Assembly (NCBI GenBank): GCA_023212645.1
Contig: JALBYC010000036.1
Coordinates: 42,373-106,372, forward strand
Source of the DNA: Farysia itapuensis
Lineage: Eukaryota > Basidiomycota > Ustilaginomycetes > Ustilaginales > Ustilaginaceae
DNA length: 64,000 bases
Direction of reading: 5' to 3'
Under the pieces are notes generated by a model. It was not told the DNA's origin. It was given only the letters and a program-made list of their open reading frames with translations, and ran no database searches. Positions 9,994-22,171 of this stretch are shown in pieces; within the stretch, counting starts at the first letter, position 1; the number at the start of each line of letters is the position of its first letter. The position numbers and the translations under genes were made by a program.

Positions 9994-12900
9994 ATGTCAT
10001 CTCGGGATGAGATCCTGAGACGAGCGTCTCTGCTCCCGTTCCACAGCCAGATCGTGGACTCTCTCGTCACCGAAGATGACGAGGAATCAGGCGAGGACGG
10101 CGATGCTCTTGTCATTGTAGCACGCGGACTGGGACTTCGTCGCATCGTCAGCACTATCTTACGCCTCTACGACGGGCCCAACAACCTGGTGATTCTTGTC
10201 AATGCCACCACTGAGGAAGAAGTCGGGATAGGAGAGGAGCTGACGACACTAGGGGTCCGCAAACCTGGCCTCCGCGCCATACACCACGAGATGCCCGCCA
10301 AACAACGATCAGAGTTGTACCTATCTGGTGGTATCATGAGCGTCACCTCGCGCATCCTCGTAGTGGACATGCTGAGCAAGCGCATACCCACCAGTCTCGT
10401 TACTGGTCTCGTTGTGCTGCATGCCGAAAAGGTGACACCCACCTCCGTCGAGGCATTCATCGCGAGAATATACAGGCAGGAGAATCACGATGGCTTCCTC
10501 AAAGCGTTCTCGGACAACCCGGAGCACTTCACGATTGGAATCAGTCCTCTGCAGACCGTTCTTAGCCAGCTTCGTATTCGCAGGGTTGAACTCTGGCCAC
10601 GGTTCCATCAACAGACGAATCGTGATCTCGGTCAGAAGAGAGCCGACGTTGTTGAACTGCATCAGCCGCTGACGCGATCCATGCGCAACATTCAGACCGC
10701 CATCATTGAGTGCTTGGATGCTTCTCTTGCAGAACTGAAGCGTGGAAATGCCAACGTAAGTACGAAGAGAACGTCAGCAGAGACTCACCGTCGCTGACCG
10801 CATTCTGGACAGGTGGAAACCGACGAGTTCAACGTCGACAACGCCATCTTTCGAGCATTTGACGTCATGGTTCGACGCCAGCTGGACCCGATATGGCACC
10901 GCGTCAGTGCCAAGACCAAGCAGCTGGTTGGCGATCTGACTACGCTGCGTAACCTGCTTAAGTAAGTCAAAGACCTATGCAGCGCGGAGTTGCGTGACCT
11001 GGCCCTGATCTCCCATTTTGGCAATGCAGTTATCTACTTACCTACGACGCGGTAACGTTCAACTCGTACCTCGAAACGATATTGGCCTCCAGTTCAACTA
11101 CAGCGAAGGGTACAGCACGACAGCACCAGTCGTCTTGGCTCTTTATGGACGCCGCCAATGTCATTTTTCATGAGGCAAAGAGGCGAGTCTTCATCTGGGA
11201 CGCCAACAAAACGTCTCAGCGCATCGAAGAAATGCGCGAAAATGGTTATGAAGATGACGAAGACGCTCTACGCGAAGCAGAAGGGACGTCAAATACTAGT
11301 GCGCCGTCCAACGGAAGCGGCCGAACAGCGATACCACCCGAGGTGGAACCGATACTCGAAGAGAATCCCAAATGGCACCTTCTCCGCGAGGTGCTGGATG
11401 AGATTGAGCAAGAGATCCATTTCACGGGTTCGGATGCAGGTAAGTGCTGATCTTTGTTGTACAAAGCTTCCAACGTCTGATATCTTGCTTCACGCAATGT
11501 AGTGATGGCGACAAGCAACACCGTCCTGATCATGTGTGGCACTGAAAGGACCGGCTTTCAGTTGCGGCAGATCCTCTCCACAATGGACGAGTGTCCTGAG
11601 GAAAGCCCGGGAAAGCAACTTATGCAGCGCCTTCTTCGATCCTACTTCTTGTGGAAAGGTGGACTCGGCAAGCTAAACACAAACGGTTCGCAGATTCCAC
11701 GTGCAGAGGCCAATGGACAAAATAGTCCCGCTGGGTCCGGCGCGGTAGACACGGGCGCAGTCAACGAAGCTTTGAAACGCAAAGGGATGGCTCAGCGCGG
11801 ACCAAATGCCGCTGCCAAACGACGAAGGCAGCGGGGAGGTGCATCGAGTTCGGTTGGCGGTCGCTTCAACAAGGCTACCGACGCCACTGGAGTTGCTAGC
11901 TTCGAGGCAGAGGCGGCTCAAGTCTCCAAATTGTAAGTATGCTTATGTTCGGAAGCAGGTTTCAAGTGTTGACACTCACTTTGCCTTTTCATCGCCCGCC
12001 GCAGCATCGACTCGGCTTTGTCCACGGCAAGTGCGGATCAATCTGGGCAAGACGCCAGTCTCGCAGCCGGTCATGACGCGGATGACATCGACGAAGACGA
12101 ATTTGACGCCTTCTTTGGCATGCTCAGTATGGAGAATCTCGTCGTAGTACGATCATATCGCGGAGATCAGGACGACAAAGTGTTGCAAGAGCTGCGACCC
12201 CGATTTGTCATCATGTACGACCCGGATCCGGCCTTCGTTCGGAGAGTAGAGGTGTATCGCAGCACCAATCCTGGCGTGGGAGTTCGGGTGTACTTCCTAA
12301 TCTATGCTGACTCGGTTGAAGAACAGCGCTATTTGAGCGCTCTTCGTCGCGAGAAAGAGTCCTTTGAGCGGCTAATTCGCGAAAAGTCAATGATGGCATT
12401 GCCATTGACTGCAGATGGCCGTCCCGCCGCCGAGGATCATGATCAGCGGTTCTTGCGCACAATCAGCAGTCGAGTGGCCGGGGGGCAAAGGTCGGCGACT
12501 TCCGAACCACCGCGGATCATAGTCGACATGCGGGAGTTTCGTTCGAGTCTACCATCAATGCTCCACGCTGCTGATATCCAGGTTGTGCCATGTACACTAC
12601 AAGTAGGCGATTACATCTTGTCGCCGACGATGTGCGTCGAGCGAAAGAGTCTAAGCGATCTGGCGCAGAGTTTCAACTCAGGCCGATTATATACCCAGTG
12701 CGAGCTCATGTGCGTCCACTACCAGCACCCCATCCTGCTCATCGAATTTGAGCAGGATAAGTCTTTCTCGCTGAAATCTACCCACGAAGGTCGAGCACCC
12801 ACTGCGCGAAATACACCGTCAGATCTCGATATGCAGGCAAAGCTGGTGCTCCTCACGTCCGCTTTTCCGCGGCTTCGCATAATCTGGTCCAGCTCTCCGT

Positions 12901-13286
12901 ATGCGACTGCCGACATTTTCGCCGATCTAAAGCAGACCTTTGAAGAGCCTGATGCGGCCAAGGTGGCACTCATTGGGCTCGAGGACATAATGGAAACGGA
13001 GCAAGCCGCAGACCCATCGAAAGTCACCAATGCGTCCAGCAACACCTGGCAATCTGCCAGCGAGCATTCTTTCAACCTGGGACCGCAAGACCTGCTTCGT
13101 GCGTTGCCTGGTGTCAACACGAAGAACTTTCGCTATATCATGAACCAGGTGCGGGACATGTCGGATTTGTGTGACATGTCTCTGGACGAATTGCGGGAGC
13201 TAATCGGCGTCGAGCCAGCGAGACAAGTGTCGCGCTTCGTCGCCAAAGATGTTCAGAAGCCAGCCGAGGAATCATCCGCACCGTAA
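9994..13286 (+). CDS. DNA repair endonuclease XPF/RAD1 family
   Basis: Structure-specific endonuclease subunit; with ERCC1/Rad10 it cuts 5' of lesions in nucleotide excision repair and acts in recombination and crosslink repair. I read five exons: 9994-10755, 10813-10961, 11030-11439, 11503-11932 and 12005-13286, all with GT-AG ends and kept frame, giving about 1010 residues. The N-terminal half is a helicase-like region without a working Walker A (ARGLGLRR occupies that place). Its middle has the conserved LLNYLLTYDAVTF block and a linker rich in charged residues. The nuclease core shows GDYILSP and ERKSLSDL (about residue 796), the metal-binding ERKxxxD signature. The C-terminus has a helix-hairpin-helix pair (LLRALPGVN onward) that binds ERCC1. 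Introns cluster in the 5' half. Confidence 0.95.
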
Positions 13287-13589
13287 AGATGATGGGAGGG
13301 AAGATACATGCGCAATGCGCCTATCCATTCACTTAGACAGTATAGGTTTTAGCCATCTTTCGCTAAGCGGCATGGAGCGACGTTAGCCGTCATTATTAGC
13401 CAGCAAGACGGTTGGCCCGCAGGCCTAGCATGCATGCTGTCTCACACATCGTCCGCCATCAGCGAAAGGAAGACACAACATAGAGAAACGGTTCGTTCAT
13501 TTCGGTGAAATATTGTGTGTAGAAAGGGATATGCGTGTGTTTTGTCTAGACGTCCGGAACGAGTTACCTCGATAGAGCCATGACCAGGC
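13287..13589. other. Convergent intergenic gap
   Basis: Space between the 3' ends of the XPF gene and the ATP2 gene. It should hold both 3' UTRs and polyadenylation signals; nothing else is recognised. Confidence 0.6.
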
Positions 13590-15308
<1,719 letters not shown>

Positions 15309-16095
15309 GACGACGATGAGGGATGATGTGGGTGAGGTCAAGGAGATGATGGAAGAAGAAGATTGTGATCGCTCTCGCGCGTTCGGGGCAATTGCGCCCT
15401 GCAAATGTGATCACTGCGAATTGCGAACGAATCAATCGGCGCCCTTGGCGACGAAAATTGTGAGGCAAGCAAAAATTGTAAATGTGCTGATTACAATCTG
15501 CAATACAATCGAAGCGTAATACTCTACTGATCGGTTCCGACGAAGCACGCTCCATCTTTTCCGCCTCTTTCCGCCTTTGCGCCTCAGCCTCTTGCCCTCT
15601 AACCATTTAAACTCGCAGCGGGGCAGATCAATTACACTGCGGAAGCAGCGAATGGCTGAATGTTTGCTTGCTCGATGTTTTTGACTTTATGAGATTGAGT
15701 AGCGACGGACATGTCAGCTGAAAACAGCCAGTAGCTGCGGTTCCCGACACATTCCGGTTTTATCACTCGGACGAATGATTAATGAATGACCTAACAACTG
15801 AAGTCACGATTCACTTTGCTAGCTTTGCTTTAGTACCTTCGACGATCGACACAGCAGGCACCTGAACAGACTCTGTTTCGAGGCTGTTTGTCGCGGTAGC
15901 TTCGCAATCGGCTGCGCTGATATCTGAGTTCCTGTATACGAGATGTGTGCCGCGTGCCGCTAAATGCCGATCAATTAGCGTGATATGGGGAGCTAGATCG
16001 GCGAGGTGGAGATGCGATTTGGGAAGAAATCAATCTGTGAATGTCTGTGCGATTCCTGCCATCCGTACCTCATCCTATCGACGTAGACAGTACCA
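15309..16095. promoter_or_regulatory. Divergent promoter region
   Basis: About 790 bases between the starts of ATP2 and a gene for another mitochondrial protein. It probably carries both promoters and 5' UTRs. A CAAT-type motif (ATTGG/CCAAT) bound by the HAP complex would be expected for respiratory genes, but I did not find a convincing one; nothing further is annotated. Confidence 0.4.
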
Positions 16096-16776
16096 ATGAT
16101 TGCCCGAACTGCACCGCGAATTGCACGTCCAGTGCTGGGCGCGTCGACAAGACCTGTCGCTCGCACTGCTGTTGCCCGCACCTCCAATTATGCGCGTGGG
16201 TACGCTTCTTCAGCCATGCCACCCAAATCAGACATGCCTTGGGCTGTGGCTTCTGTCGTCGTGTTTGGCAGTCTCTTCGTCTACGTAACCGCACCTGGCA
16301 AGAAGGACAGCCACGGTCATGACGATCACGGTGACAAGCATGGCAAGCATGACGAAGAAGCCGCAGACGAGGACGACAGCGAGGATTCCGAGCCACAAGA
16401 GCCTCAGGAGCTGCCGAGCGGCGACATCGAACATCCCGAAGGCTTTGTCGAGGTCAAGCGACAGGACCTGCGGGATGATGCACCTGAAGGCGACAAGCAC
16501 ATTGATTCGAGATCTGTCTCGGACGAGCACGCTTTCGACAAGCAATCCAAGGCCAAGCGAGACCCACCGATGCCTCACGACAACACCACCTTCCAGCACG
16601 GCCTTGCTGCTGCCAAGGACGGCAACCCCATTTCTGATCCCAAAAAGGTTGTCGCGAGCGCCAAGACGCAAAAGGAGGAAAAAGCAAAGAGCAAGGCTGG
16701 CGAGAAAGTGGATGCCAATGCCAACCAGGGAAACGACGACAGTCAACAAGACGGCAATGACAAGGATGACGAATGA
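16096..16776 (+). CDS. Predicted mitochondrial single-pass membrane protein, unknown function
   Basis: A 226-residue protein I cannot name. The first 40 residues (MIARTAPRIARPVLGASTRP onward) are rich in Arg, Ala, Ser and Thr with no acidic residue, a typical mitochondrial presequence. One hydrophobic segment follows at residues 49-66 (WAVASVVVFGSLFVYVTA). The remainder is very hydrophilic: a His/Asp/Lys stretch (HGHDDHGDKHGKHDEE) and long runs of Glu, Asp and Lys, so probably disordered. The His-rich part could bind metal, but this is speculation. It begins 787 bases from the divergently transcribed ATP2. Long opposite-strand frames here are mirror images of the charged composition. Coding status is well supported; function is open. 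Confidence 0.75.
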   Translation: MIARTAPRIARPVLGASTRPVARTAVARTSNYARGYASSAMPPKSDMPWAVASVVVFGSLFVYVTAPGKKDSHGHDDHGDKHGKHDEEAADEDDSEDSEPQEPQELPSGDIEHPEGFVEVKRQDLRDDAPEGDKHIDSRSVSDEHAFDKQSKAKRDPPMPHDNTTFQHGLAAAKDGNPISDPKKVVASAKTQKEEKAKSKAGEKVDANANQGNDDSQQDGNDKDDE

Positions 16777-16829
16777 GCCTGATTCGTATTTATCTTCAAG
16801 CACTCAATACAACAGAAGCAATATCAATG

Positions 16830-17778
16830 TCACATTTGTGTCTGCCGTGAAGCTATGTGCTGTCGAAGAGCATGCTTGTCCAAGAGCATCGCGAGATCTT
16901 TGCCCGTCTCGCCCTGATAAAGCCAGAGCAAGTGCGCGCACACCGTGTGAATCTCGGGCCTGGTGGCGTCAAAGAGGACCCACCACGGTGCAGGCAACAT
17001 GGGCAGCGGTATTGGCGGCTCGCACATCTTGGCTGCAAGGTAGATTGCCGCACATGCAATGATGTGTGGTGGGAAAAGACAGTGAATCGGAGTCTGCAGA
17101 CTAAGGATGACAGAATCGTATCAGCCTTAGATTGCCTGAAGGCAGAGCAAACACTTAAACTCACCTGTCGTTCAAGAACGACCACGCCCGCTGAGCAAGT
17201 GAGACTGTCGCCTTTGATGACCGACGCTCCTCTGCCTGAGTCGGCAAGCGGTTTGAGACAAGTCGAGCTGCGTCTGCAAGTCCAAGGACCTGGAGGTAAT
17301 TGACCATCATTGCATAGGGCAGGATGACGTGGACGTCGAAGGCAAGCCGCTTGAGTATCTGCATCTCGGCCACGACGATCGCGTCCTTCATGTCGTAGAA
17401 CTTTTGATCATACAAACCGGACTGAGTGTATGCGCCAGAGCTCTGTGTGGTTTGGTCCCTCTGCAGCGTGTAGTCGAATGCATTGATCAGATGACGCAGG
17501 CGCACCGGCGTCTCTTCCAGTTTTGTTGATAGAAAGAGCGCTCCCATGGCAACGTCTCTGAGACTGAAGGCATGCAGGGAGGATACGAACCAAAATCGGT
17601 GGAAGAGCACTTGTGCCACTGCCATGGTGCGTTGCGGCAATCTAAGCAGCACACCTGCCTGCTGCATCAGTCGGCAAGCATGAGCTCGCAATCTGTACTC
17701 GAGCTCTCTCGGAACATGGTCAACACGCGAAGGCGTCTCTACCAGCTGCTGCTCCGAGGCCAATGTGTTGTAGAGCAT
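16830..17778 (-). CDS. Cyclin L-like cyclin
   Basis: Two exons on the minus strand: 17165-17778 and 16830-17100, joined across a 64 nt intron with GTGAGT donor and CCTTAG acceptor; 294 residues. The start gives TLASEQQLVETPSRVDHV followed by the cyclin box helices (RTMAVAQVLFHRFWF, GALFLSTKLEETPVR). In the second exon PHIIACAAIYLAAKM and the tail GETGKDLAMLL continue the second cyclin fold. The TPSR-D lead-in and the KLEE motif are typical of cyclin L, which pairs with CDK11/Cdk10-type kinases in transcription and splicing. Cyclin K/T is the alternative. The stop lies only 53 bases from the convergent end of the mitochondrial protein gene. Confidence 0.8.
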
Positions 17779-17996
17779 GTCGCCTTCCTAGTTAGAGGCC
17801 CCGTACGAAAGCAAAAAAGCAACTTCTGTATGTTAGATCACAGTTTTTTGCACGTGAAAAAGTGTTGGTTCGAAGCTCCGTGTTGAATCGGACAACACTG
17901 CGGACCTGCATTGGAGTTGCCATGTTTTGTTGCTGCCACCAAGCCGGGCTGATAAGATCCATGTCTTGCCCACAGGACTAGCACGCAATTGGTGCA

Positions 17997-19271
17997 ATGT
18001 CGTTCATCGCGTCGCTCTTCTATAGAGCTACGCTGAGCGAAGAAAACCTAAAAGCACCTGTCGAAAAAGCGAGCCGCAATCGGTCAAGGAGTCGACGCTC
18101 GCCCACTTCGTCACACGATGATGTGGCCACCTTTCTTTCCGGAACCCTGGACGGCGACGATATAGAAGCTACCTCGGATGATAAGGCCTCGCAGACTTTC
18201 CGCGACAAAGTCCAGATCATCGACCAAATCATCGCCGAAGACAATCTGTATAAAGTTTTGGGTGTCACAAGGCTAGCCAAAACAGAAGATATCCGTCGTG
18301 CATTCTTGACACGTAGCCGCTCCTGTCATCCCGACAAGTTTCCCGACTACCCGCCGTCGACAGTTGCTTTCCAGAAACTGGCATTTGCGTACGAGACGCT
18401 GTCCAAACCTGCCTCACGGCAGGCCTACGAATTCGCACCAACGTCCCACACATTGTTCAAAGATAGGGCTTCTCAGACGGTGTTCGAGGATGAGTTTGGC
18501 GAGGCATTCGCTGATGCTACCCTTCAAGACGTCCTCTTTACAGTTTATGTCGAGTTCTTCGAGGGCGATTTCACTTCCGTGAAGGCTCTGCTGAAGGTGA
18601 TGGCGGATAGCGGGCTCGGCACCTATAATGATGCCAACATCCGCAGTATAGAGTCCAAATTCCTCAAGCTATCACAGATGATGCGGGCCACTCGGAGATA
18701 CTCGCGCGTACTGCTCAACGAGATGTCGCGCCTCTATGAGATCCAACAGGATCTGCGCGGACTCTCGTACTTTGACATTCCAGGCCGGTTACGGCTCACG
18801 CTCCAGTTGGCAAGGGTTACCTTGAGTATACCGCTTGCAATCGATCAAGCTATGCAAAACCCTGAGGATTACGATCGCAAAGAATTTGGACAATGGATCG
18901 ACGATTCGCGTAGGTTCCCTACCGAGGGTGCCTCCGATAGCAGTGACAGCGAACCAACCAGCGACGGCCGTTCGTTTGGTGTTCGATTCAAAGCAGACGC
19001 TGACATCCCCGGTTCGGATGATCCGGCACGCAAGCGCTATCAACATGCGCGCAATGCTCGCGTTGCCAGACGAGCCAAGCAGAGGCGCACGTCGCGTCAC
19101 GGCACCAGCTTTAGCAATAACATAGAAGCATCCTCGGCAGATGAGGATGAAGACGCGGAGAGCAAGAATGGCTTTCTTGGCCACACTACCACCGCACTCT
19201 TTACTGGCATGGTTGGTCTTTTAGAGGCAGGAGAAGGCTGGGTCGGTGGCAAGCCGACAACCACCACATGA
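17997..19271 (+). CDS. J-domain (DnaJ) co-chaperone
   Basis: Single-exon protein of 424 residues. The J domain spans roughly residues 80-145: DNLYKVLGVTRLAKTEDIRR, the diagnostic HPD tripeptide in SCHPDKFPDYP and LAFAYETLSKPASRQAYE. The HPD loop stimulates Hsp70 ATPase activity. The region after it (EDEFGEAFADATLQDVLFTV onward) is a helical domain seen in fungal J proteins of unknown client. The C-terminal third is Ser/Asp/Arg-rich and low-complexity, with basic runs such as RRAKQRRTSRH that could act as a nuclear signal. No signal peptide or clear membrane segment. It lies between two cyclin genes and shares a 218-base divergent promoter with the cyclin L-like one. Specific partner not identifiable. 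Confidence 0.88.
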   Translation: MSFIASLFYRATLSEENLKAPVEKASRNRSRSRRSPTSSHDDVATFLSGTLDGDDIEATSDDKASQTFRDKVQIIDQIIAEDNLYKVLGVTRLAKTEDIRRAFLTRSRSCHPDKFPDYPPSTVAFQKLAFAYETLSKPASRQAYEFAPTSHTLFKDRASQTVFEDEFGEAFADATLQDVLFTVYVEFFEGDFTSVKALLKVMADSGLGTYNDANIRSIESKFLKLSQMMRATRRYSRVLLNEMSRLYEIQQDLRGLSYFDIPGRLRLTLQLARVTLSIPLAIDQAMQNPEDYDRKEFGQWIDDSRRFPTEGASDSSDSEPTSDGRSFGVRFKADADIPGSDDPARKRYQHARNARVARRAKQRRTSRHGTSFSNNIEASSADEDEDAESKNGFLGHTTTALFTGMVGLLEAGEGWVGGKPTTTT

Positions 19272-19460
19272 ACTCCCTCCCCCATCTCAACATATATACC
19301 CCCGCAGCGTTCCTGCATCTGCTGCATTAATTTATGATCGATTTTCCATGTCCAGAAATATGTGTGGAATTTGTTTTTGCATTAGGCGGTAGCAGAGGTG
19401 GACCCTTGTGCTGCCATCTCTTTCTTCTCGACTTTTGCACCCAACAAGGGCGATGACTTG

Positions 19461-20391
19461 ATGACAGCGTCTGCAGCTAGTCTTCGACCAGACGAAGTGG
19501 CTACCGACTATCAATGGCTGTTTAGCAAGACCGACCTGCTACTCACGCCGTCAGTGCTTGTCGCAGGGCTTGAGCCCAATGTAGAACGGACTCTGCGTTG
19601 CAAGGGCATTAATGCTATCTATAGAGTGGGCGACTTTATGAGACTGGGTCAGCATGTGCTCAACACAGCCTGTCTCTTTTTCCACCGTTTCTACATGCGC
19701 AAGCCGCTGCAGTATGGAACCAATCGACTCGGATATGCACACTACGAAATCGCAGCTACTTGTATCTTTTTAGCATGCAAAGTGGAAGAGACACACCGCA
19801 AGTTGCCAAACATCATTGATGCCACCATGGCTTCACTCGACAAGACACCAGAAGGCCTTCAGCGCTGGATGGACCGATCTTTTCGGGCCAATCAGACGTC
19901 TAAGGAATACGCGAGATGGCGCGACATCATCCTCGTGTCGGAAGAGGTGCTCTTGGAAACGCTCTGCTTTGATCTAATCGTGCAGCATCCTCACGAGATT
20001 CTGGTCAAGGCATGCTTTCGTCTAGGCGTACCGGAAGAAGTCGTGCGGCTAGCTTGGTCCACGCTCAATGATTGGTACGTGCACACTCCACATGTTGACC
20101 TTTCGCGCTTCACTAACACACAGCCGATTTCATAGTATGCGGGACCCAACGTGCGTGATGTACGAAGCGCCGGTGTTGGCGGCAGGCGCCTTCTTCCGGG
20201 CATGTCAGGCGACAGCGACGGACGTTAGCACGTTCTCAGCGGAGTGGACCACCGACTCGGACGACGCGGAAGAGCGACGCATGCCATGGACCGATGTCTT
20301 TGACGTCGATCAACACGAGGCCGAAGATGTCGCCAATGCCATCAGCCAGGACGTATACGCATTCCACACTGCAGCACCACCTCAGCAATAG
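19461..20391 (+). CDS. Cyclin K/CTK2-like transcriptional cyclin
   Basis: Two exons, 19461-20074 and 20136-20391, separated by a 61 nt intron with GTACGT donor and CATAG acceptor; 290 residues from the first in-frame ATG. Sequence upstream of 19461 is open but has no ATG. The protein has DYQWLFSKTDLLLTPS, then a cyclin box with MRLGQHVLNTACLFFHRFYM, IAATCIFLACKVEETHRKLP and VLLETLCFDLIVQHPH; exon 2 adds YEAPVLAAGAFFRAC. These are the hallmarks of cyclins that activate CTD kinases (Ctk1/Cdk12 or Cdk9), which phosphorylate RNA polymerase II during elongation. CTK2/cyclin K is preferred over Pch1/cyclin T from the S/T-P-S-x10-R lead-in, but this is not certain. Confidence 0.8.
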
Positions 20392-20777
20392 AAAATTCGA
20401 GTGCAAAACAATGTCAGATCTCGGATGCGATAAGAAAAGATCGAATTTCTGGAGAGCTCCGATTTAAAACTTTGTGGCAGTGTATTGGATCGAATTCCAG
20501 ACAATTGGGCAGAATTGGCCGAGGTGCATGACATGTGGCGAATTATTATTCGGAAATCCTGGAACCAAAATGGTGAAAACCAAGATCGACGTCGGGCAGG
20601 CCTTTTCGGTATTTCGCATCCCGGTGATGCAAACTTTTCTAACATTTGGGAGCATTTCATGCACACGCACGCACGCACCGACCTCTCCGATTTCGACCGC
20701 GGTCCGGCTAGTCAAGGTTGTCGCCAACAGACCTTCTTGTTGTGTTACCACCATCCTCCTACCCAAGCTCCATCATC
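20392..20777. other. Intergenic region upstream of transporter gene
   Basis: Contains the 3' end of the cyclin K-like gene and the presumed promoter of the transporter. An open frame runs into the transporter start from upstream, but its extra residues show no conservation-like pattern, so the start was placed at 20778. Confidence 0.5.
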
Positions 20778-21925
20778 ATGTCCAAGGAACACATGTCGCT
20801 GCCGATGCAGAGTCTCTCTGTAGACGAAAAGTCGGGTCATGACCCCATCACCGGTCACCGCACCCCGTCAGTAGGCACACCTGGCCACAGTGGCATGGGC
20901 GCCGAAGCTGCCCACAACGGCGGCATCTTACCTGGCGGAGGCTCGCGACCCGAGAAGAAAAAGATTCATCCCGCCTTCATCATCGCTCTCTGGATCTCGC
21001 TGTCCAGTAGTGTCATTGTGTACAACAAGTAAGCATTTTGTCGCTGATATGCTCTATGTACGACGCAGAAATACTTACGCTTGCTTGCTTGCTTGCTTCC
21101 AGATTCGTCCTCGACCCAAAGCAGCTCAACTTTCCCTTCCCAGTCTTCCTCACAACATTCCACATGGCCTTTGCCACTGTCGGCACACGACTTTTGGCCA
21201 GATACACCCATTTGCTGGACGGATTGTCCAACGTTGAGATGACCAACGAGCGATGGATGAAGAACATTCTGCCCATCGGCGCTCTCTTTTCCGCTTCGCT
21301 CATCTTCAGTAACATGGCCTACCTCACTCTCGGTGTTAGCTTCATCCAGATGCTCAAGGCTTTCACCCCTGTGGCGGTGCTCATCATCTCATTCGCTTTC
21401 GGTCTCAAGCAGCTCTCCGGCCAGTTGACCATGATCGTTGGTTGCATCTCGTTTGGTGTTGCGCTTGCCTCGTACGGCGAGGGCGACTTTGCCATGGACG
21501 GCTTCATTTGCCAGGTTCTTGCCATTGGCTTTGAATCTTCGCGCTTGGTAATGATCCAAGTTCTGCTACAGGGCCTCAAGATGGACCCTTTGGTCTCGCT
21601 CTACTACTTTGCTCCTGTCTGCGCTGCCATCAACGCCTGTATTTTGCCATTCACCGAAGGCCTTCTGCCCTTCTTTGAGGTCTCCAAGCTGGGCCCCTTC
21701 GTGCTGGCCAGCAACGCAGGCGTAGCATTCGGCCTCAACATTGCCGCTGTCTTCCTCATCGGTGCTGCCAGCTCGCTTACGCTCACACTGGCAGGTGTTC
21801 TTAAGGACATTCTGCTTATTCTTGGTTCGATGTTGCTACTTGGCGACACCGTCTCAGGCCTGCAATTCGTCGGATACGCCATCGCTCTCGCTGGTCTCGT
21901 TGCCTTCAAGACACACAAGGGCTAG
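20778..21925 (+). CDS. Triose-phosphate/nucleotide-sugar transporter family (TPT) protein
   Basis: Membrane transporter of the drug/metabolite superfamily. Exons 20778-21028 and 21103-21925, with a 74 nt intron (GTAAGC donor, CTTCCAG acceptor preceded by a GCTT microsatellite), give 357 residues. A cytosolic N-terminal tail of about 60 residues ends in EKKKIHPAF, followed by about ten hydrophobic segments. TPT signatures include SSVIVYNKF, LDPKQLNFPFPVFLTTFHMA, VSFIQMLKAFTPVAVLII and the last helices with LTLAGVLKDILLILGSMLLL, a motif of fungal Golgi/ER members. Such proteins exchange sugar nucleotides or sugar phosphates across endomembranes; the substrate cannot be told from sequence. The intron splits the first transmembrane segment at the NK pair. 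Confidence 0.9.
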
Positions 21926-22069
21926 ATGCATCCGCGCGTCATGCACTTACTCCCTTCCACTTCACCACCATAGATCGATTCTTGCACTTTGCCGTTGTAG
22001 ATAAGTGACCATGTAAGCTTTCGTGCAAGAACGAAGCACGTGCAATTTGAGTGTAATTTACGCGGCTTC

Positions 22070-22075
22070 ACGCGT
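22070..22075. promoter_or_regulatory. ACGCGT (MluI cell-cycle box-like) upstream of CHL1
   Basis: A single ACGCGT hexamer 97 bases before the CHL1 ATG. In yeasts MBF binds this box and drives G1/S expression of replication and cohesion genes. One hexamer can occur by chance, and others lie in the gene-poor block, so function is only suggested. Confidence 0.25.
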
Positions 22076-22171
22076 ATTTCCAACACGAGATTTTTGGTTC
22101 TAATTCTTCCGGCCCCCGACCTGTCAGTGCTGCATTATCATCATCAAAGGTGCTTTGTCCGCAATTCAGCT

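Noticed and set aside
16228..16803. 191-codon minus-strand frame with hydrophobic residues
   Set aside because: It is the reverse of the acidic/basic mitochondrial protein gene; Leu/Val content arises from antisense of Lys/Asp codons.
17838..17862. GTTAGATCACAGTTTTTTGC as a fourth copy of the dispersed repeat
   Set aside because: Only the head motif resembles the repeat; the ordered downstream motifs are missing.
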